Below are positions 41,614 through 51,108 of a stretch of DNA of 64,000 bases, piece by piece. Numbering within the stretch: position 1 is the first letter of the stretch; every line of letters begins with the position of its first letter. Under the pieces are notes generated by a model. It did not search any database. It saw only the letters and a list, made by a program, of their open reading frames with translations, and was not told the DNA's origin. The stretch is from a virus. The stretch is taken from IMG/VR virus record IMGVR_UViG_3300020192_000008, positions 1 through 64,000 of that record; one strand, given 5' to 3'. Both the position numbers and the translations under genes were made by a program.

Positions 41614-43064
41614 TCCCCGCCGTCGAAGGCGTTCTTCTCGCGCCTGGGCGAATCTTTGCGCGTCTCTTTGTCCGCCTCGGAGGCGATCTTCTGGAGAAGC
41701 ATCTGGGCTGCCGCTTGCGCCGTCTGGTCAGAGGCGAGCTTGTGGCCAGCCTCTCCCGAGTGGGCGAACGCCTGCTGCAGCGTGGTGTCGGTGGCCTGCG
41801 TGAGAGCAGGCTCGTTGAAGTACTTGCCCAGCTCCGCTTTGCGGAGGCTGTAAGCCGAGTTGCGCTTGAGGTTGATGGCCGCCTCGTTCGAGGAGATCAT
41901 CGAGGTCTGGCTGCCGTAGCCGCCGGCGACAGGCTGACCGCCAGGCTCACCCGAGGCAGACGACTGGGGAGGCGTTGCCGCACCGCCGCCAGAGATCTGA
42001 GCCGGGTTGATGGCGTCTTCTGCCTGCTTGCGGAGACCGATGAGAGCATTGGCGAGAGACGCGCTCGCTGCCTTCTCCTCGGGCATCTCTTCATGGCGAG
42101 CGTTGAACGCCGTGTGGCCACCGAGAGCGCCAAGTGCGGTGTTGAGACCAACGCCGCCCTTGAGTGCGCCCATCGCAGCTTCACGAAGGTTGCCAGCACC
42201 CTGCATGCCCCGAAGAGCACCGATTGCCGAACCACCGAGAGCACCACGAGCAGCTGCGCCATCAGCCGAGTCAGCTCCGTAGCCGGCAAGAGCACCAGCC
42301 CCGCCGTATGCGAGACCCTTGCCGAGACCAGCAGCGGCACCACCGAGACCACCGAGTGCAGCTCCACCAGCTCCGCCCATGGCACCACGGCCAAGCATCG
42401 AAGCCTCGCTGCCCATCAGTCTCTCACCAAGAGCGCTGCCTGCTCCGCCCATGGCACCGAGGGCGCCACCTGCGAGAGCTCCACCACCAGCCCCGAGAGC
42501 GGCAGTCGTACCAGCTGAACGCATCACCGCGTTACGGAGACGCTCCGAGTCTTCCATCGCCTCTGGGTCTTCTTCCGCAACCTTCGACAGGGCGCGAGCA
42601 ACCTTCAGCTTCGCCGATGCGGTCTTGCCGCCACCGGAGAGAGCTGTCTGCTGCTGACCAGAACCGCCGGGGGGCGAGTCCATGGTGTTCTGCATCTGGT
42701 TGGCAGGGCCCGTGTTGGACGCCTGCATCCCCGGGTTCATCGGGGGCTGAGCGTGACCCTTGCCCTGGCCACCGGGGCCGGGGGGAGACTCACCACTCGT
42801 CGACTGGGAGACAGCGAGCGCGTTCGGGCCGGTACCAGGACCGATGTCCGAAGCCTGCTTGATCTGACCAGCCGCCCAGGCACATGCCTCCGCCAGCTTC
42901 TCAGCGTAGTCGGTGGGGATGCTCTGGTTGTCCTGCGTGTTGATGGGGGCAGCGGAAGCAGTCTTCTCGTGCCGAGCTGCCTCTGAGCGAACCATCCGCT
43001 CAGTAGCCCCTGCCATCGCTTCCTTGACGAGGTCTTGGAGCAGACCGCGATTGTGGGTTGGCAT
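41607..43064 (-). CDS. Glycine/alanine-rich virion protein with KTAS signatures
   Basis: 485 residues. HEKTASAAPINT, GGKTASAKLKVA, EEKAASASLANAL, GHKLASDQTAQ and LQKIASEADKE are spread over the length. The centre is an exceptionally Gly/Ala/Met-rich glycine-zipper region of about 180 residues. It is a candidate scaffold, inner-head or membrane-inserting virion protein. Confidence 0.55.
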   Translation of the reverse strand: MPTHNRGLLQDLVKEAMAGATERMVRSEAARHEKTASAAPINTQDNQSIPTDYAEKLAEACAWAAGQIKQASDIGPGTGPNALAVSQSTSGESPPGPGGQGKGHAQPPMNPGMQASNTGPANQMQNTMDSPPGGSGQQQTALSGGGKTASAKLKVARALSKVAEEDPEAMEDSERLRNAVMRSAGTTAALGAGGGALAGGALGAMGGAGSALGERLMGSEASMLGRGAMGGAGGAALGGLGGAAAGLGKGLAYGGAGALAGYGADSADGAAARGALGGSAIGALRGMQGAGNLREAAMGALKGGVGLNTALGALGGHTAFNARHEEMPEEKAASASLANALIGLRKQAEDAINPAQISGGGAATPPQSSASGEPGGQPVAGGYGSQTSMISSNEAAINLKRNSAYSLRKAELGKYFNEPALTQATDTTLQQAFAHSGEAGHKLASDQTAQAAAQMLLQKIASEADKETRKDSPRREKNAFDGGEC

Positions 43065-43113
43065 TATTGATTCCTCTGAAGAAGTAGAGCGACGGTGGGG
43101 GGAGGTGGAGGAA

Positions 43114-43137
43114 GGGGCCGGGCTTTCACCCGGCCCC
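43114..43137 (-). terminator. Strong hairpin between head genes
   Basis: Nine-bp stem GGGGCCGGG/CCCGGCCCC with a 6-base loop between the 43149 gene and the 41607 gene. The T tract is poor, so it may be an attenuator. Confidence 0.55.
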
Positions 43138-43148
43138 CTCCTGGTCGA

Positions 43149-44003
43149 TCACTCGTTCCAGGTGACCGGGTAGCCGGCAGCCTCGAGCAGCTCGATCGAG
43201 CGGACATCAACCGCCGACTCGAGGTCGGGAGCCGAAGCCACCTTCACGCTGTCGCTCTCCGAGACGCCGAGGGTCAGCACCGAGAAGACACGCTGAGCGG
43301 CCTCGTCGGCATCCCAACCAGCCGACGCGGCCTTCTCGACCGCCAGCTCACTGGCCAGATCGTCGAGAGCCGAGCCCTCTTTGACCTTGTCGTGAACCTT
43401 CTTCGCGCCGTAGGCCGCACCGCCAGCAGCTGCTGCACCAGCGGCGTGAATAGCTGCACCAACCGCCTTGGACTTGCCCTCACTCGCTTTCCAGCCGGCC
43501 TTGTGGGACGTGCGGTCGGCTGCGTTCATCGCACGGCGACCAGTGGCCTCCATGTGCGTGGAGACCCCCTCGCTGACCCTCTTGCCGATGTGGCTGAGAG
43601 GCGCCTTGAGGCGATCGATGAACTTCGATCCGTCTGCTGGGGCCTTGCCGGCGATCTTGGTGAGCTCCTGGACGTAGGCATGAGCCATCACGCGACCGAG
43701 GTAGTCGGCTTCGGCAACCTTCGCCATGGCCTCCTTCTTCTCCTCGTGCTCTTCCTTCGCCTTCTCGACCTTCTCCTCTTTCTCCTCTTTCTCGCCCTCG
43801 TCCTCGGCGAGCTTGTTCATGTTCTCGACCCACTGGCCGTAGATGCCACGAACCTGGGCATCGGGCATCGAGTTGAGGTCGAGGCCATTGGCCTCTGCCG
43901 TCTTGACGAAGAGGTCGACGGAAGCGTCCTTCTCGAAGGCTTCCTGCTGGGCGCTGGAGTTGCCGGTTCCGTAGTGGGCGGCGAGGAGTTCGTTCATGCT
44001 CAT
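43149..44003 (-). CDS. Virion or scaffold-type protein with KAAS signatures
   Basis: 284 residues. FEKDASVDLF, VKTAEANG, ELTKIAGKAP, AVEKAASAGWD and SVKVASAPDLES carry the signature. A highly charged Glu/Lys stretch (residues about 72-95) and one Ala/Gly zipper (AAIHAAGAAAAGGAAYGA) follow. Position two genes from the capsid and composition resemble head scaffold or core proteins. Confidence 0.5.
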   Translation of the reverse strand: MSMNELLAAHYGTGNSSAQQEAFEKDASVDLFVKTAEANGLDLNSMPDAQVRGIYGQWVENMNKLAEDEGEKEEKEEKVEKAKEEHEEKKEAMAKVAEADYLGRVMAHAYVQELTKIAGKAPADGSKFIDRLKAPLSHIGKRVSEGVSTHMEATGRRAMNAADRTSHKAGWKASEGKSKAVGAAIHAAGAAAAGGAAYGAKKVHDKVKEGSALDDLASELAVEKAASAGWDADEAAQRVFSVLTLGVSESDSVKVASAPDLESAVDVRSIELLEAAGYPVTWNE

Positions 44004-44093
44004 GGTGGTGTCCCTTGGTTCTTGATCAGTTGAGGATTACGCGCTGCGTGTTCCTCGAGGGGGAACCCCTCTCCACGCCGGCTTTCGCCCGAG

Positions 44094-45743
44094 TTACAGA
44101 AGGCCCCCGTAGATGTCAGCGCCCAACTCGTCCCAGAAAGCGTCCCGCAGATAGTGGACCGTGAGGGGAGTGAAGAGCTGATCAACTGGTGCCGACGCCA
44201 GCTTACTGAACTCACTACCCCTTGGGGCAGATGCGTTCAGAAGTCCTTGTGCGCCGCTCACCAGATCCATGAGAGTTGTTCGGTACCCGTTGTAGGCAGC
44301 TCCTATCTTACGCAGCACTTCTGAGGGATGGGAAGAAGAGGCCCTCTTCTCACCCCCGTCGCTCTTCTTCATCACAAGTACACGATGCTCAATCGCAGGC
44401 GCGAGAGCAGAGCGTGATTCCATGAGAGGGAGAAGAAGTCTTGCAAGTGAAGGAAGGAAGGAAGCGTGGCCGAGAGACATACTCTCAGTATCTTTCGATC
44501 TGGGGAAGACGATGTTCCGACGATCAAAGTCGTCAGCCATGTCTCTCCGTCCGATCTGAATCAAGACGATACGCTGAAACTCCCTGGGACGAAGAACGAT
44601 GCCCAAACCACCAGAAGTAGACAGGGAGCTGGGCAGGTCATGTTTCCCGAGTGCATCAAGCACATCATCAGGCAAATCTTCTTCTTCTCTCGACAGAGTG
44701 GCCACCGCCTTGCCAGCGAACTGGCTCGGCACAATGTCCTTGATGATCTCACTCTTCTTGAGCTTCGCGTCCTTGTATTGGAACGCTTCCTTGAAGATTG
44801 ACTCGTTGAGAGAAGCCGTCTTTTCCCCAACGGTCATCTCGTCGTAGCCGAGCTTCTCCGCCTCATAGGCAGAAGAGCCGAACGAATAGACGCGCCCCTC
44901 AGACGCGATCTTCATCATCGTCTTGGCTGTCTTGTCAGCCCCGATGAAGACGAAAGAGATGTCGAAGAACTTCGGGAAGTCGTTGTAGACGTACACCTTC
45001 CGGCCATCGGCCAGAATCTTGTTCATCTGATTGCGAGCGTGCTCGCAATAGTCCTTCCGAGTGATCGACACGCCCCGGATAGGGGTCTTCTTATGGATGG
45101 CGAGGATGGCCTGGCCCGGAGACGCGTGCTTCTTCGGGTCGAAGGTGGCAGCCGCCTCGTGGTACCGCTTCCAATCGAGGCAGATGGAGCACGTATCGAA
45201 GGGCACCTTGCAGCCCATCGAGACATCCGGAAACATGCCCTGGCTGAGCTTGTCCCAGACCTGCGTGCCCCCGTACTCCTGGCACTTGAGCTTATCGACC
45301 CGAGTAACGAGCTCGACGCGCTTGAGCCTCGGGTGCCAGACAGCCAGCTCCACCTCACCGAAGGCGCGGCCTGCGTCCTTGTTGCGATGGTGGGCGTAGG
45401 GGTGGGCTGAATAGAAGGTCGGGTAGCCGTACGCCCAATCCTTCGCCTTGATCTTGTCGAGCAAAGGGTTGCCCGTCCAATCATCAGGGCGATGGATCAG
45501 GGCAGCTTCTGGGAAGTGATCGCCGTTGACATTGGAGCCGAAGAACTCTCCGGCCCCCATGGCATTGACGAGGTTGTACGCTGCATCATTCCGGGGCCTG
45601 AGCGACTCGATATACTTGACGACGTCAGGAAGAAGTGTGGCTGATGCGGTCTTCTCGAAGTACGCATCAGACGCTTTGTTGAAGAGCGGGATGACCGTTG
45701 GGCCAGTCTCGCTCTCACCCCAGTATGTGCAGAGCTTGTACAT
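44094..45743 (-). CDS. Capsid maturation protease-like structural protein
   Basis: 549 residues. The N-terminal 250 hold NVNGDHFPEAAL, FYSAHPYAHHRNKDAGRAFG, EVELAVWHPRLKRVELVTRVDK and a Cys group (CKVPFDTCSICLDW). The His-rich loop followed by strands recalls the herpes/HK97-type prohead proteases, but I cannot assign a Ser-His catalytic set. The C-terminal part has the Lys-x-Ala signatures (FEKTASATLL, MKIASEG, GEKTASLNES, FSKLASAP). Start ATG overlaps the TTA of the upstream gene (TTATG) and has only a weak ribosome site, so coupling is likely. Confidence 0.45.
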   Translation of the reverse strand: MYKLCTYWGESETGPTVIPLFNKASDAYFEKTASATLLPDVVKYIESLRPRNDAAYNLVNAMGAGEFFGSNVNGDHFPEAALIHRPDDWTGNPLLDKIKAKDWAYGYPTFYSAHPYAHHRNKDAGRAFGEVELAVWHPRLKRVELVTRVDKLKCQEYGGTQVWDKLSQGMFPDVSMGCKVPFDTCSICLDWKRYHEAAATFDPKKHASPGQAILAIHKKTPIRGVSITRKDYCEHARNQMNKILADGRKVYVYNDFPKFFDISFVFIGADKTAKTMMKIASEGRVYSFGSSAYEAEKLGYDEMTVGEKTASLNESIFKEAFQYKDAKLKKSEIIKDIVPSQFAGKAVATLSREEEDLPDDVLDALGKHDLPSSLSTSGGLGIVLRPREFQRIVLIQIGRRDMADDFDRRNIVFPRSKDTESMSLGHASFLPSLARLLLPLMESRSALAPAIEHRVLVMKKSDGGEKRASSSHPSEVLRKIGAAYNGYRTTLMDLVSGAQGLLNASAPRGSEFSKLASAPVDQLFTPLTVHYLRDAFWDELGADIYGGLL

Positions 45744-46282
45744 AAGGGGCCCTGACCGCCCTTGTTGTTGCGGCGCTGGTAGGGCTTGGCGACGACCTTG
45801 GGCTTGAGCGACTCGGCGAACGAGTTACCTGCGTGCTCACCACCCCTACGCCACGAATCAGCCATGGGGGACTTGAACTTGTCGGAGGCCGACAGGCTCT
45901 CGGTGAGGATGCCACCGGCTGACATGGGGTTGTCGGCCATGCGGCGCAGATAGGTCCCGGCGACGATCGGGTCCTTGGCGAAGTTCGGATTCATGTTCCG
46001 AAGCGACGAGTACATCTGGTTGAACATCTTCGGGTCGCGCTCGTGATGCTCATGCAGGTCCGGGTTCAGTTCCAAGATCTGCTTGAAGTCGTGCGACTTG
46101 GTGGCCGCATCGTAGATCTTGCCAGCGGCCATGCCGGCGCCGGCGAAGGCAACTCCGGCAGCAGCCATCCCAAGACCCTGCGTCATCGCATGGCCGAAGC
46201 CCTTGGCAGCTTCACCACCGAAGGCGACCTTCTCCTGGGGCTCGCCGTACTGGGCGTAGAAGTCATCGAGGGGGTTAGACAT
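45743..46282 (-). CDS. Small glycine-zipper virion-type protein, ends at TTATG
   Basis: 179 residues. PQEKVAFGGEAAKG carries the signature; GLGMAAAGVAFAGAGMAAG is a hydrophobic glycine zipper; the rest is helical. It ends QRRNNKGGQGP at TTA 45743-45745, overlapping the next ATG. The standard-code frame would run 82 codons further, to 45497, in a Ser/Arg-rich shadow-like tail. Confidence 0.6.
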
Positions 46283-47478
46283 CAGCCGCCTCCGCTCTGG
46301 AGCATCTGCTCGAGGTAGTTGTGCTCTTGCGTCCCAGGGATGGCGGCCAGCGTTTGGTACTTCGCCTTCTGGAACGTGGGGTCGTACTTGAGGTTCCGGC
46401 GGTAGGCCTCGTGGGCCAAGACAGCGGGGGCAGCGACAGCGCCGACTTGGGCTGCAGTGCCGAAGCCCTGGCCTTTGCCCTTACCCATGAGCACTTCACC
46501 GACAGCCCTGCCCCCCTTGCCCGCGTACTCGACGCCCTTCTTGGCAGCGTTGACGCCCTTCATGAGCAGGCCTTCACTGGCTGCTCGCTTCACGAAGGAG
46601 GTGAGCACGTCGAGGTTGTCCTTGACGTAGTCGCGCTCTGTTCGGAGGGAGGCCACCTTGGTCAGCACTTCGCAGTAGTCCTGGAAGTCTTTGATCAGAG
46701 GGTGCTCGGGGTTGGGGTTACCAACCGAGGCCGTCTTCTCGATCGACTCGACCATGTCTACCTGCGAGCGGAAGACACCGTTCTCCATCAGCTCCGGGAG
46801 GACCTGACGGAAGGCGACCTTCACGTACTCACCCGTAGGCGCGAAGTTCTCCCAGATCTGAGCGACCTCGCCGAGGCTGTGACCAGAGAGGGCAGCCTGC
46901 TTGACGTTGTAGAAGTTCCTCGTTCGGAGGTCGTCGTACATCGTCTCGAGGCCGGAGATATGAGCGGTCAGGCTCTCGTAGGAGGAGGCGAGCTTGTCGC
47001 GCAGGGCAATAGCATCACCGAGGGGGTTCTCGTCTGGCAGGGCACTGGCCTCCTTGCCGAACATGTCCTCGAGCTCTCGCTCATGAAAACGCGATGCCTT
47101 CTTCTCCTTGGCAGGAGGGGGCTGGCTGTAGTCGCTCGAGCCACGGCTGAAGTGGGCAACGCCGGCGCTCTTGTTGAGCTCCTGCAGAACGTACCCAGGG
47201 CTCGCCGGCTCCTGGCCGCCGAAGTCCACGACCTTGTGGCCAGCCTCGCCGGCTTTGGAGAACTCGGTGAGGTAGGCGTCCGTGTTGGCGAACTCAACAA
47301 CACGCTTGATCTGTTCGGCCGACAGACTCGCTGTCTTCACGGTCTGTACGACCGCCTCGTTGAGAGTGGAGTATCGCCCCTCGGACCAGCGCGCAGCCGC
47401 GTGCTTGCCCAGAACCTGGAGCTGCTCGCCGTCCATTCGGCGAGCCTTCATCTGCTGCAGCAAACCGTGGTCTGACAT
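46282..47478 (-). CDS. Virion-type protein with many KxAS signatures
   Basis: 398 residues, mostly helical. TVKTASLSAEQ, EKKASRFHE, GKEASALPDE, RDKLASSYES, IEKTASVGNP, LTKVASLRTE and VKRAASEG are spread over its length. A glycine-rich stretch lies near the C-terminus. It is first in the minus-strand head block, divergent from the MerR-like gene. A portal role cannot be excluded by position, but no portal fold is visible. Confidence 0.5.
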   Translation of the reverse strand: MSDHGLLQQMKARRMDGEQLQVLGKHAAARWSEGRYSTLNEAVVQTVKTASLSAEQIKRVVEFANTDAYLTEFSKAGEAGHKVVDFGGQEPASPGYVLQELNKSAGVAHFSRGSSDYSQPPPAKEKKASRFHERELEDMFGKEASALPDENPLGDAIALRDKLASSYESLTAHISGLETMYDDLRTRNFYNVKQAALSGHSLGEVAQIWENFAPTGEYVKVAFRQVLPELMENGVFRSQVDMVESIEKTASVGNPNPEHPLIKDFQDYCEVLTKVASLRTERDYVKDNLDVLTSFVKRAASEGLLMKGVNAAKKGVEYAGKGGRAVGEVLMGKGKGQGFGTAAQVGAVAAPAVLAHEAYRRNLKYDPTFQKAKYQTLAAIPGTQEHNYLEQMLQSGGG

Positions 47479-47514
47479 TCACTGCTCCTTCAAGAATCCG
47501 TTACAAGAAGTACC

Positions 47515-48210
47515 ATGGATAAAAAACTCATGGGAAGCTGGCCCCGGCTGGTCTCCGTGCTGGAAGCAGCCGAGATGCTTTCGGTTTCTGTCGATCAAGT
47601 CCATCGCTGGAACCGGGATGGTCTACTAGAGGCTGAGTACCCAGAGGGAAGAAGAGGGGGGAAGTACTTCCAGACGGAAGACATCCAGACCCTCATAGAA
47701 GCTCGGGCCAGCAAGACGCTCTCTGACCATGATGTGAAGATTCTAGCCCTTCAGTCTCTGGTCTCCTCCAAGAGGGCAGAACGAAAACTCGATGAGCTGC
47801 TTGGGATGCTCGGTGTTTCGGACGTGAAGCTCGGTACCTCGAGGGAGGAGGTCTTGGCTTTCTTCGTCGAGGTAGAGGACGAGATCAAGGAGGGTGAGCC
47901 GCTCCTACCCGAGGAGGCGATCGGCTGGGCCAAGCGGATGCTGGGCATCACCGAGGAGTACCTGGAGCTAGTGAAGGAGCACACGTTCATGCTCGAGCCC
48001 TGGGTCCCGTACATGCAGCTCTCCAAGAAGCTGCACGACAAGTTCCCAGCAGGGCAGGCAGGGGCCTACCTCTCTCACGCCATCCGTAATCTTCGGCACA
48101 CGGCGTACTTCTACGTGCGTCGGGCGGATGGGGTGAGAGAGGCGACGAAGCGCTTTCCCGAGGGTGGCGTGACGAGCCAGCTCCTCGGGATCATGTTTCC
48201 GAAGAGCTAA
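47515..48210 (+). CDS. MerR/excisionase-like DNA-binding protein
   Basis: 231 residues. Residues about 12-65 (VSVLEAAEMLSVSVDQVHRW; DGLLEAEYPEGRRGGKYFQ) form a MerR-type helix-turn-helix and wing. The rest is helical, without the usual metal-binding motif, so the effector is unknown. It is the only plus-strand gene between 25.5 and 63 kb, divergent from the head genes and convergent on terminase, so it may control this block. Its TAA (48208-48210) is the TTA that closes terminase on the other strand. Confidence 0.7.
   Translation: MDKKLMGSWPRLVSVLEAAEMLSVSVDQVHRWNRDGLLEAEYPEGRRGGKYFQTEDIQTLIEARASKTLSDHDVKILALQSLVSSKRAERKLDELLGMLGVSDVKLGTSREEVLAFFVEVEDEIKEGEPLLPEEAIGWAKRMLGITEEYLELVKEHTFMLEPWVPYMQLSKKLHDKFPAGQAGAYLSHAIRNLRHTAYFYVRRADGVREATKRFPEGGVTSQLLGIMFPKS
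48208..48210. other. Shared stop triplet: TAA on plus, TTA on minus
   Basis: TAA ends the MerR-like gene and, as TTA, ends the terminase gene on the other strand. Confidence 0.65.
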
Positions 48211-51108
48211 CCCTTGGTTCGTTGGCCCCGAGTAACCGCCGAGGTTGGGGCCACCGCTCCGAGCGTTCTCTTTCTTCGGGGTGATGATGTCCGGCCTGGG
48301 GTGGATGATCATCGAGCCAACGAAGCAGTAGATGATAGAGTGCAACGCATCATCAGGCCGATCGGGCCTGTGCTGGTACTGGATCATGTGAAGAGACTGG
48401 TTGTACTCTGTGAAGATGTTCAGGATGTCTTGCCCGAACGGCTCACGGAACTCTTCCCACCTGGGGAACATGATCTGCTTGCGCTTGATGGCCGTGAAGA
48501 CATCGCTCACGACTTCCGTCTTGTGCACCTTCCAACGCTGCAGCTTACCGTCCCACTCGACCTTCTTCTTGTTACGGGCCATGTACTGGAAGCGGTGCAC
48601 GCGCTGGGTGCCGAAGCGACGGATCAAGTAGGCGTTGTTGTTGAAGCCACCGCCGTAGTCGCACCCGATGATGCGGACGTTGTACGCATGCAGGATGCGC
48701 TTGATCTTCTCGAGCTGGATCTCAGGGTCCGTGTCTTCACCCGTGAAGCGGTGGATGAAGAAGATCTTGAACTTCATCCCGTCGTAGTAGCCGAGACTCA
48801 TGACCGTGTAGCTGTTCTCGCCCGTGTTACCTTGGTACGCGATGCTTCCGTTACGCTCTGTGACGATGTACCCCGAAGGCACGGCGCAGCAGTACACCTT
48901 GCCCGCATAGGGGACGTGCTTCACCGCCGTGGAGGGGGTGTTGAACTGGTAGTCTCGGCCCTCCGACCACAAGGCTCTCCAGCGCGTCTTCCGGTTCCCC
49001 TCCGCAGGCTTGTGCAGCTTCACGGAGCACCGAAGACCGAGCTTTATGCAGATCTCCTGGAAGTCCTCGCACAGCCCTTTTGACGTCGAATAGAAGGCCC
49101 CTCCTGTGCAGCCCTCCCGAGGGTCCGTGTAACCGTCTCCGTCTACCAGGGCCTGAAACAAGATCCGAAGCTGCCTTTGGCCGAGGCCGAGGAACTCCCG
49201 TGGGATACGCTTCTCGTCCCCTTCGACCCCTACGTTCTGGGCGTACCACGCCCAGTACTGCTTGCCGTAAATGGTCCAGTTGACGTCCCCAGTCTTTGGG
49301 TTCGGGAACGCCTTGAACGAGACCCCCACCCGGTCGAGAGACGCCTGCATCTTGAGGTAGGTCTCGTGGTTGACCGTCTCCCTCTGCGACATCTTGAGGC
49401 AGGACGGGCGGCCCCCATCAAAGCAGACCCCGCCCTCTGTCACGAGATAGCCGAGTAGCTCCAACCAGTCGTCCATGGGGACGGTCTTGTCCTCAGAGCC
49501 CTTGTACCCAGGGCTCGTCGGCAGCCCCGGCAGCGTGAAGGCCTGCTTCTCCTCTCCTTGCCAGTCGACGTAGCCCACGAACTTGACGTTGCCGCCCCGT
49601 TCTACGAGTTCGCCCGCCGACTCGGTGAGCCACCGCTCTCCCTGGGAAGTCCCGACACGCATGCGGTGCGTATGGGTGATCATCAGATCGAGCCCCCCCT
49701 TGGTCTCGAAGTGTAGAAGTGGCTGGTCCCAGTCGCGTACCGTACGAACCTTCGGAGCCACGAAGGTCATCGCACGCGTTTCTGGATCCCACTGGGCTAC
49801 CTTGTCTTCGTCGGTGAGATCACAGAAGTACTTGAAGCCAGACTGCGTAAGAATGCGTGTCTTGTCATCGTGACAGCCCCAGTCGATGCCAGCGAAGATG
49901 TTGCCGGCGGTAGCCGTCTTGCGGATCTTCTCGAGGGCCGTGGGGTGCATCGTCAGCTTGGGGTCGCATGACTCCTTCAGCTGGCCCATGGTGATGGGCC
50001 GGAGGCCTGAGTCGTAAGACATCCCCAAGACTTCGTTGTAGAACTTGTCGCGGGGGTACCGCTCGTAGTCGAGCAGGATTTCCTCCCACGACCGCCAAGG
50101 CACCATCAGCTGGGGGATGCGGTAGCTCTCGAAGACCCCGTCACGGACCTGGTTGATCCACTTCGAGTCCTTGTGCATGGGGTCGATCTTCCCCCCGCAC
50201 TTCTCGCAGATGAGGCTCTTCTTACCGATGTTCTTCTCGCAGAGGATGTTCCAGTGCCGGCCAGCACCGCCACCAACGGAGGACCCGCAGTGGTCGCACG
50301 GCACCATCCACTCACCCTGCGTCGACATCGGGCGGCCCTTGGCCACGCCTGACCGGTAGAACTCGATGGGGTTGTCGAGCCCTTTGGGTGTGCCGGCGTA
50401 GATGAAGCGCTTGAACTTCTCCGGAGCGTGGCTTGTGCACTGCTCGATGACGGGGATGTTGTCGGCGAGAATGTCTTGGAGCTCGTCGAGGGTGAGCAGC
50501 CAGGCTGGGATGCCTCGGGTACGGTCGGCGTTGAGGAACGCATACCTCAAGGTGATCTTCGCCCGGTTGACGAACTGCTTCTCGAAGATGTTCTGCGACA
50601 GCATGGTCGTCGTGAACGTCTTCAAGACCTGGCTCGTCTCGATGGGCTCCTTGATACGGTCGACCGAGAAGACCTTCGTCTGCGTGGCTGACGGGCTCAC
50701 GTACAGCGTCTTGTACGCCGGCACGACGCACGAGTACGAGAGCATGATGTTGCCGATCATGGTCGACTTCTCGACCTGCCGGCCACAGAACAGGAGCACG
50801 CGCCTGGCTGGGGTGTTGTAGGGGCGGCGCATGTGCCGACGCCCCTCAAACGTGAAGTTCTCGTACCCCATACCGTCCTGCCGAGGCATCCGGAAGGCGA
50901 ACTCGGTGAACTGGCTGGGCAGGACAGCGGGGATCTTGACCGCTGCCCTGCGCTTCTCCTCTATCTCCCAGAAGTCCTCGAAGGGCTCTGGCTCAGGGAG
51001 CCAGGGCTTGCCGTTGTGCATCCTTCGGAGTTCTTCGTCTGTGAACTCTTCAGGCTCGAGGTCCTCTTCAGAAGGGACCGTGACGGGGTCAGGCTGGAAG
51101 CTGCTCAC
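48208..51108 (-). CDS. Terminase large subunit with intein, ends at TTA
   Basis: 966 residues as read. The ATPase part has a Walker A-like CGRQVEKST (residues 108-116), Walker B LLTLDELQD (about 204-211) and a zinc-knuckle-like WMVPCDHCGS and ICEKCGG. The nuclease motif GIDWG is cut by an intein (residues 412-761); the joined protein reads GIDWG-TGENSYTVMSLG, and IIGCDYGGGFN is the next nuclease motif. Without the intein it has about 616 residues, a normal terminase size. It ends at TTA 48208-48210, the same triplet as the convergent stop. The standard-code frame would add 81 residues of antisense to the MerR-like gene, to 47968. It packages DNA into the prohead. Confidence 0.9.
48826..49875 (-). 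other. Intein with DOD homing endonuclease inside terminase
   Basis: The splicing block begins at Cys412 (CHDDKTRILTQSG) and ends RNGSIAYQGN with Asn761, followed by Thr. A Gly instead of His before the last Asn is common in phage inteins. The two LAGLIDADG-type motifs are LLGYLVTEGGV (near residue 550) and LFQALVDGDGY (near 650), both with an acidic residue in place, so the homing endonuclease may be active. It sits directly in the metal-binding nuclease motif, so terminase is inactive until splicing. Confidence 0.9.

Noticed and set aside
45746-45752. Slippery heptamer GGGCCCC (minus strand) in phase for a -1 frameshift joining the 45743-46282 frame to the 44094-45743 gene
   Set aside because: It would explain one run-on frame only. 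The TTATG overlap at the same place explains it together with eleven other cases, and no downstream stimulatory structure is evident.
47968-48207. Standard-code C-terminal extension of terminase (81 codons)
   Set aside because: It is antisense to the well-supported MerR-like gene and has shadow composition; the TTA at 48208 gives a natural end.
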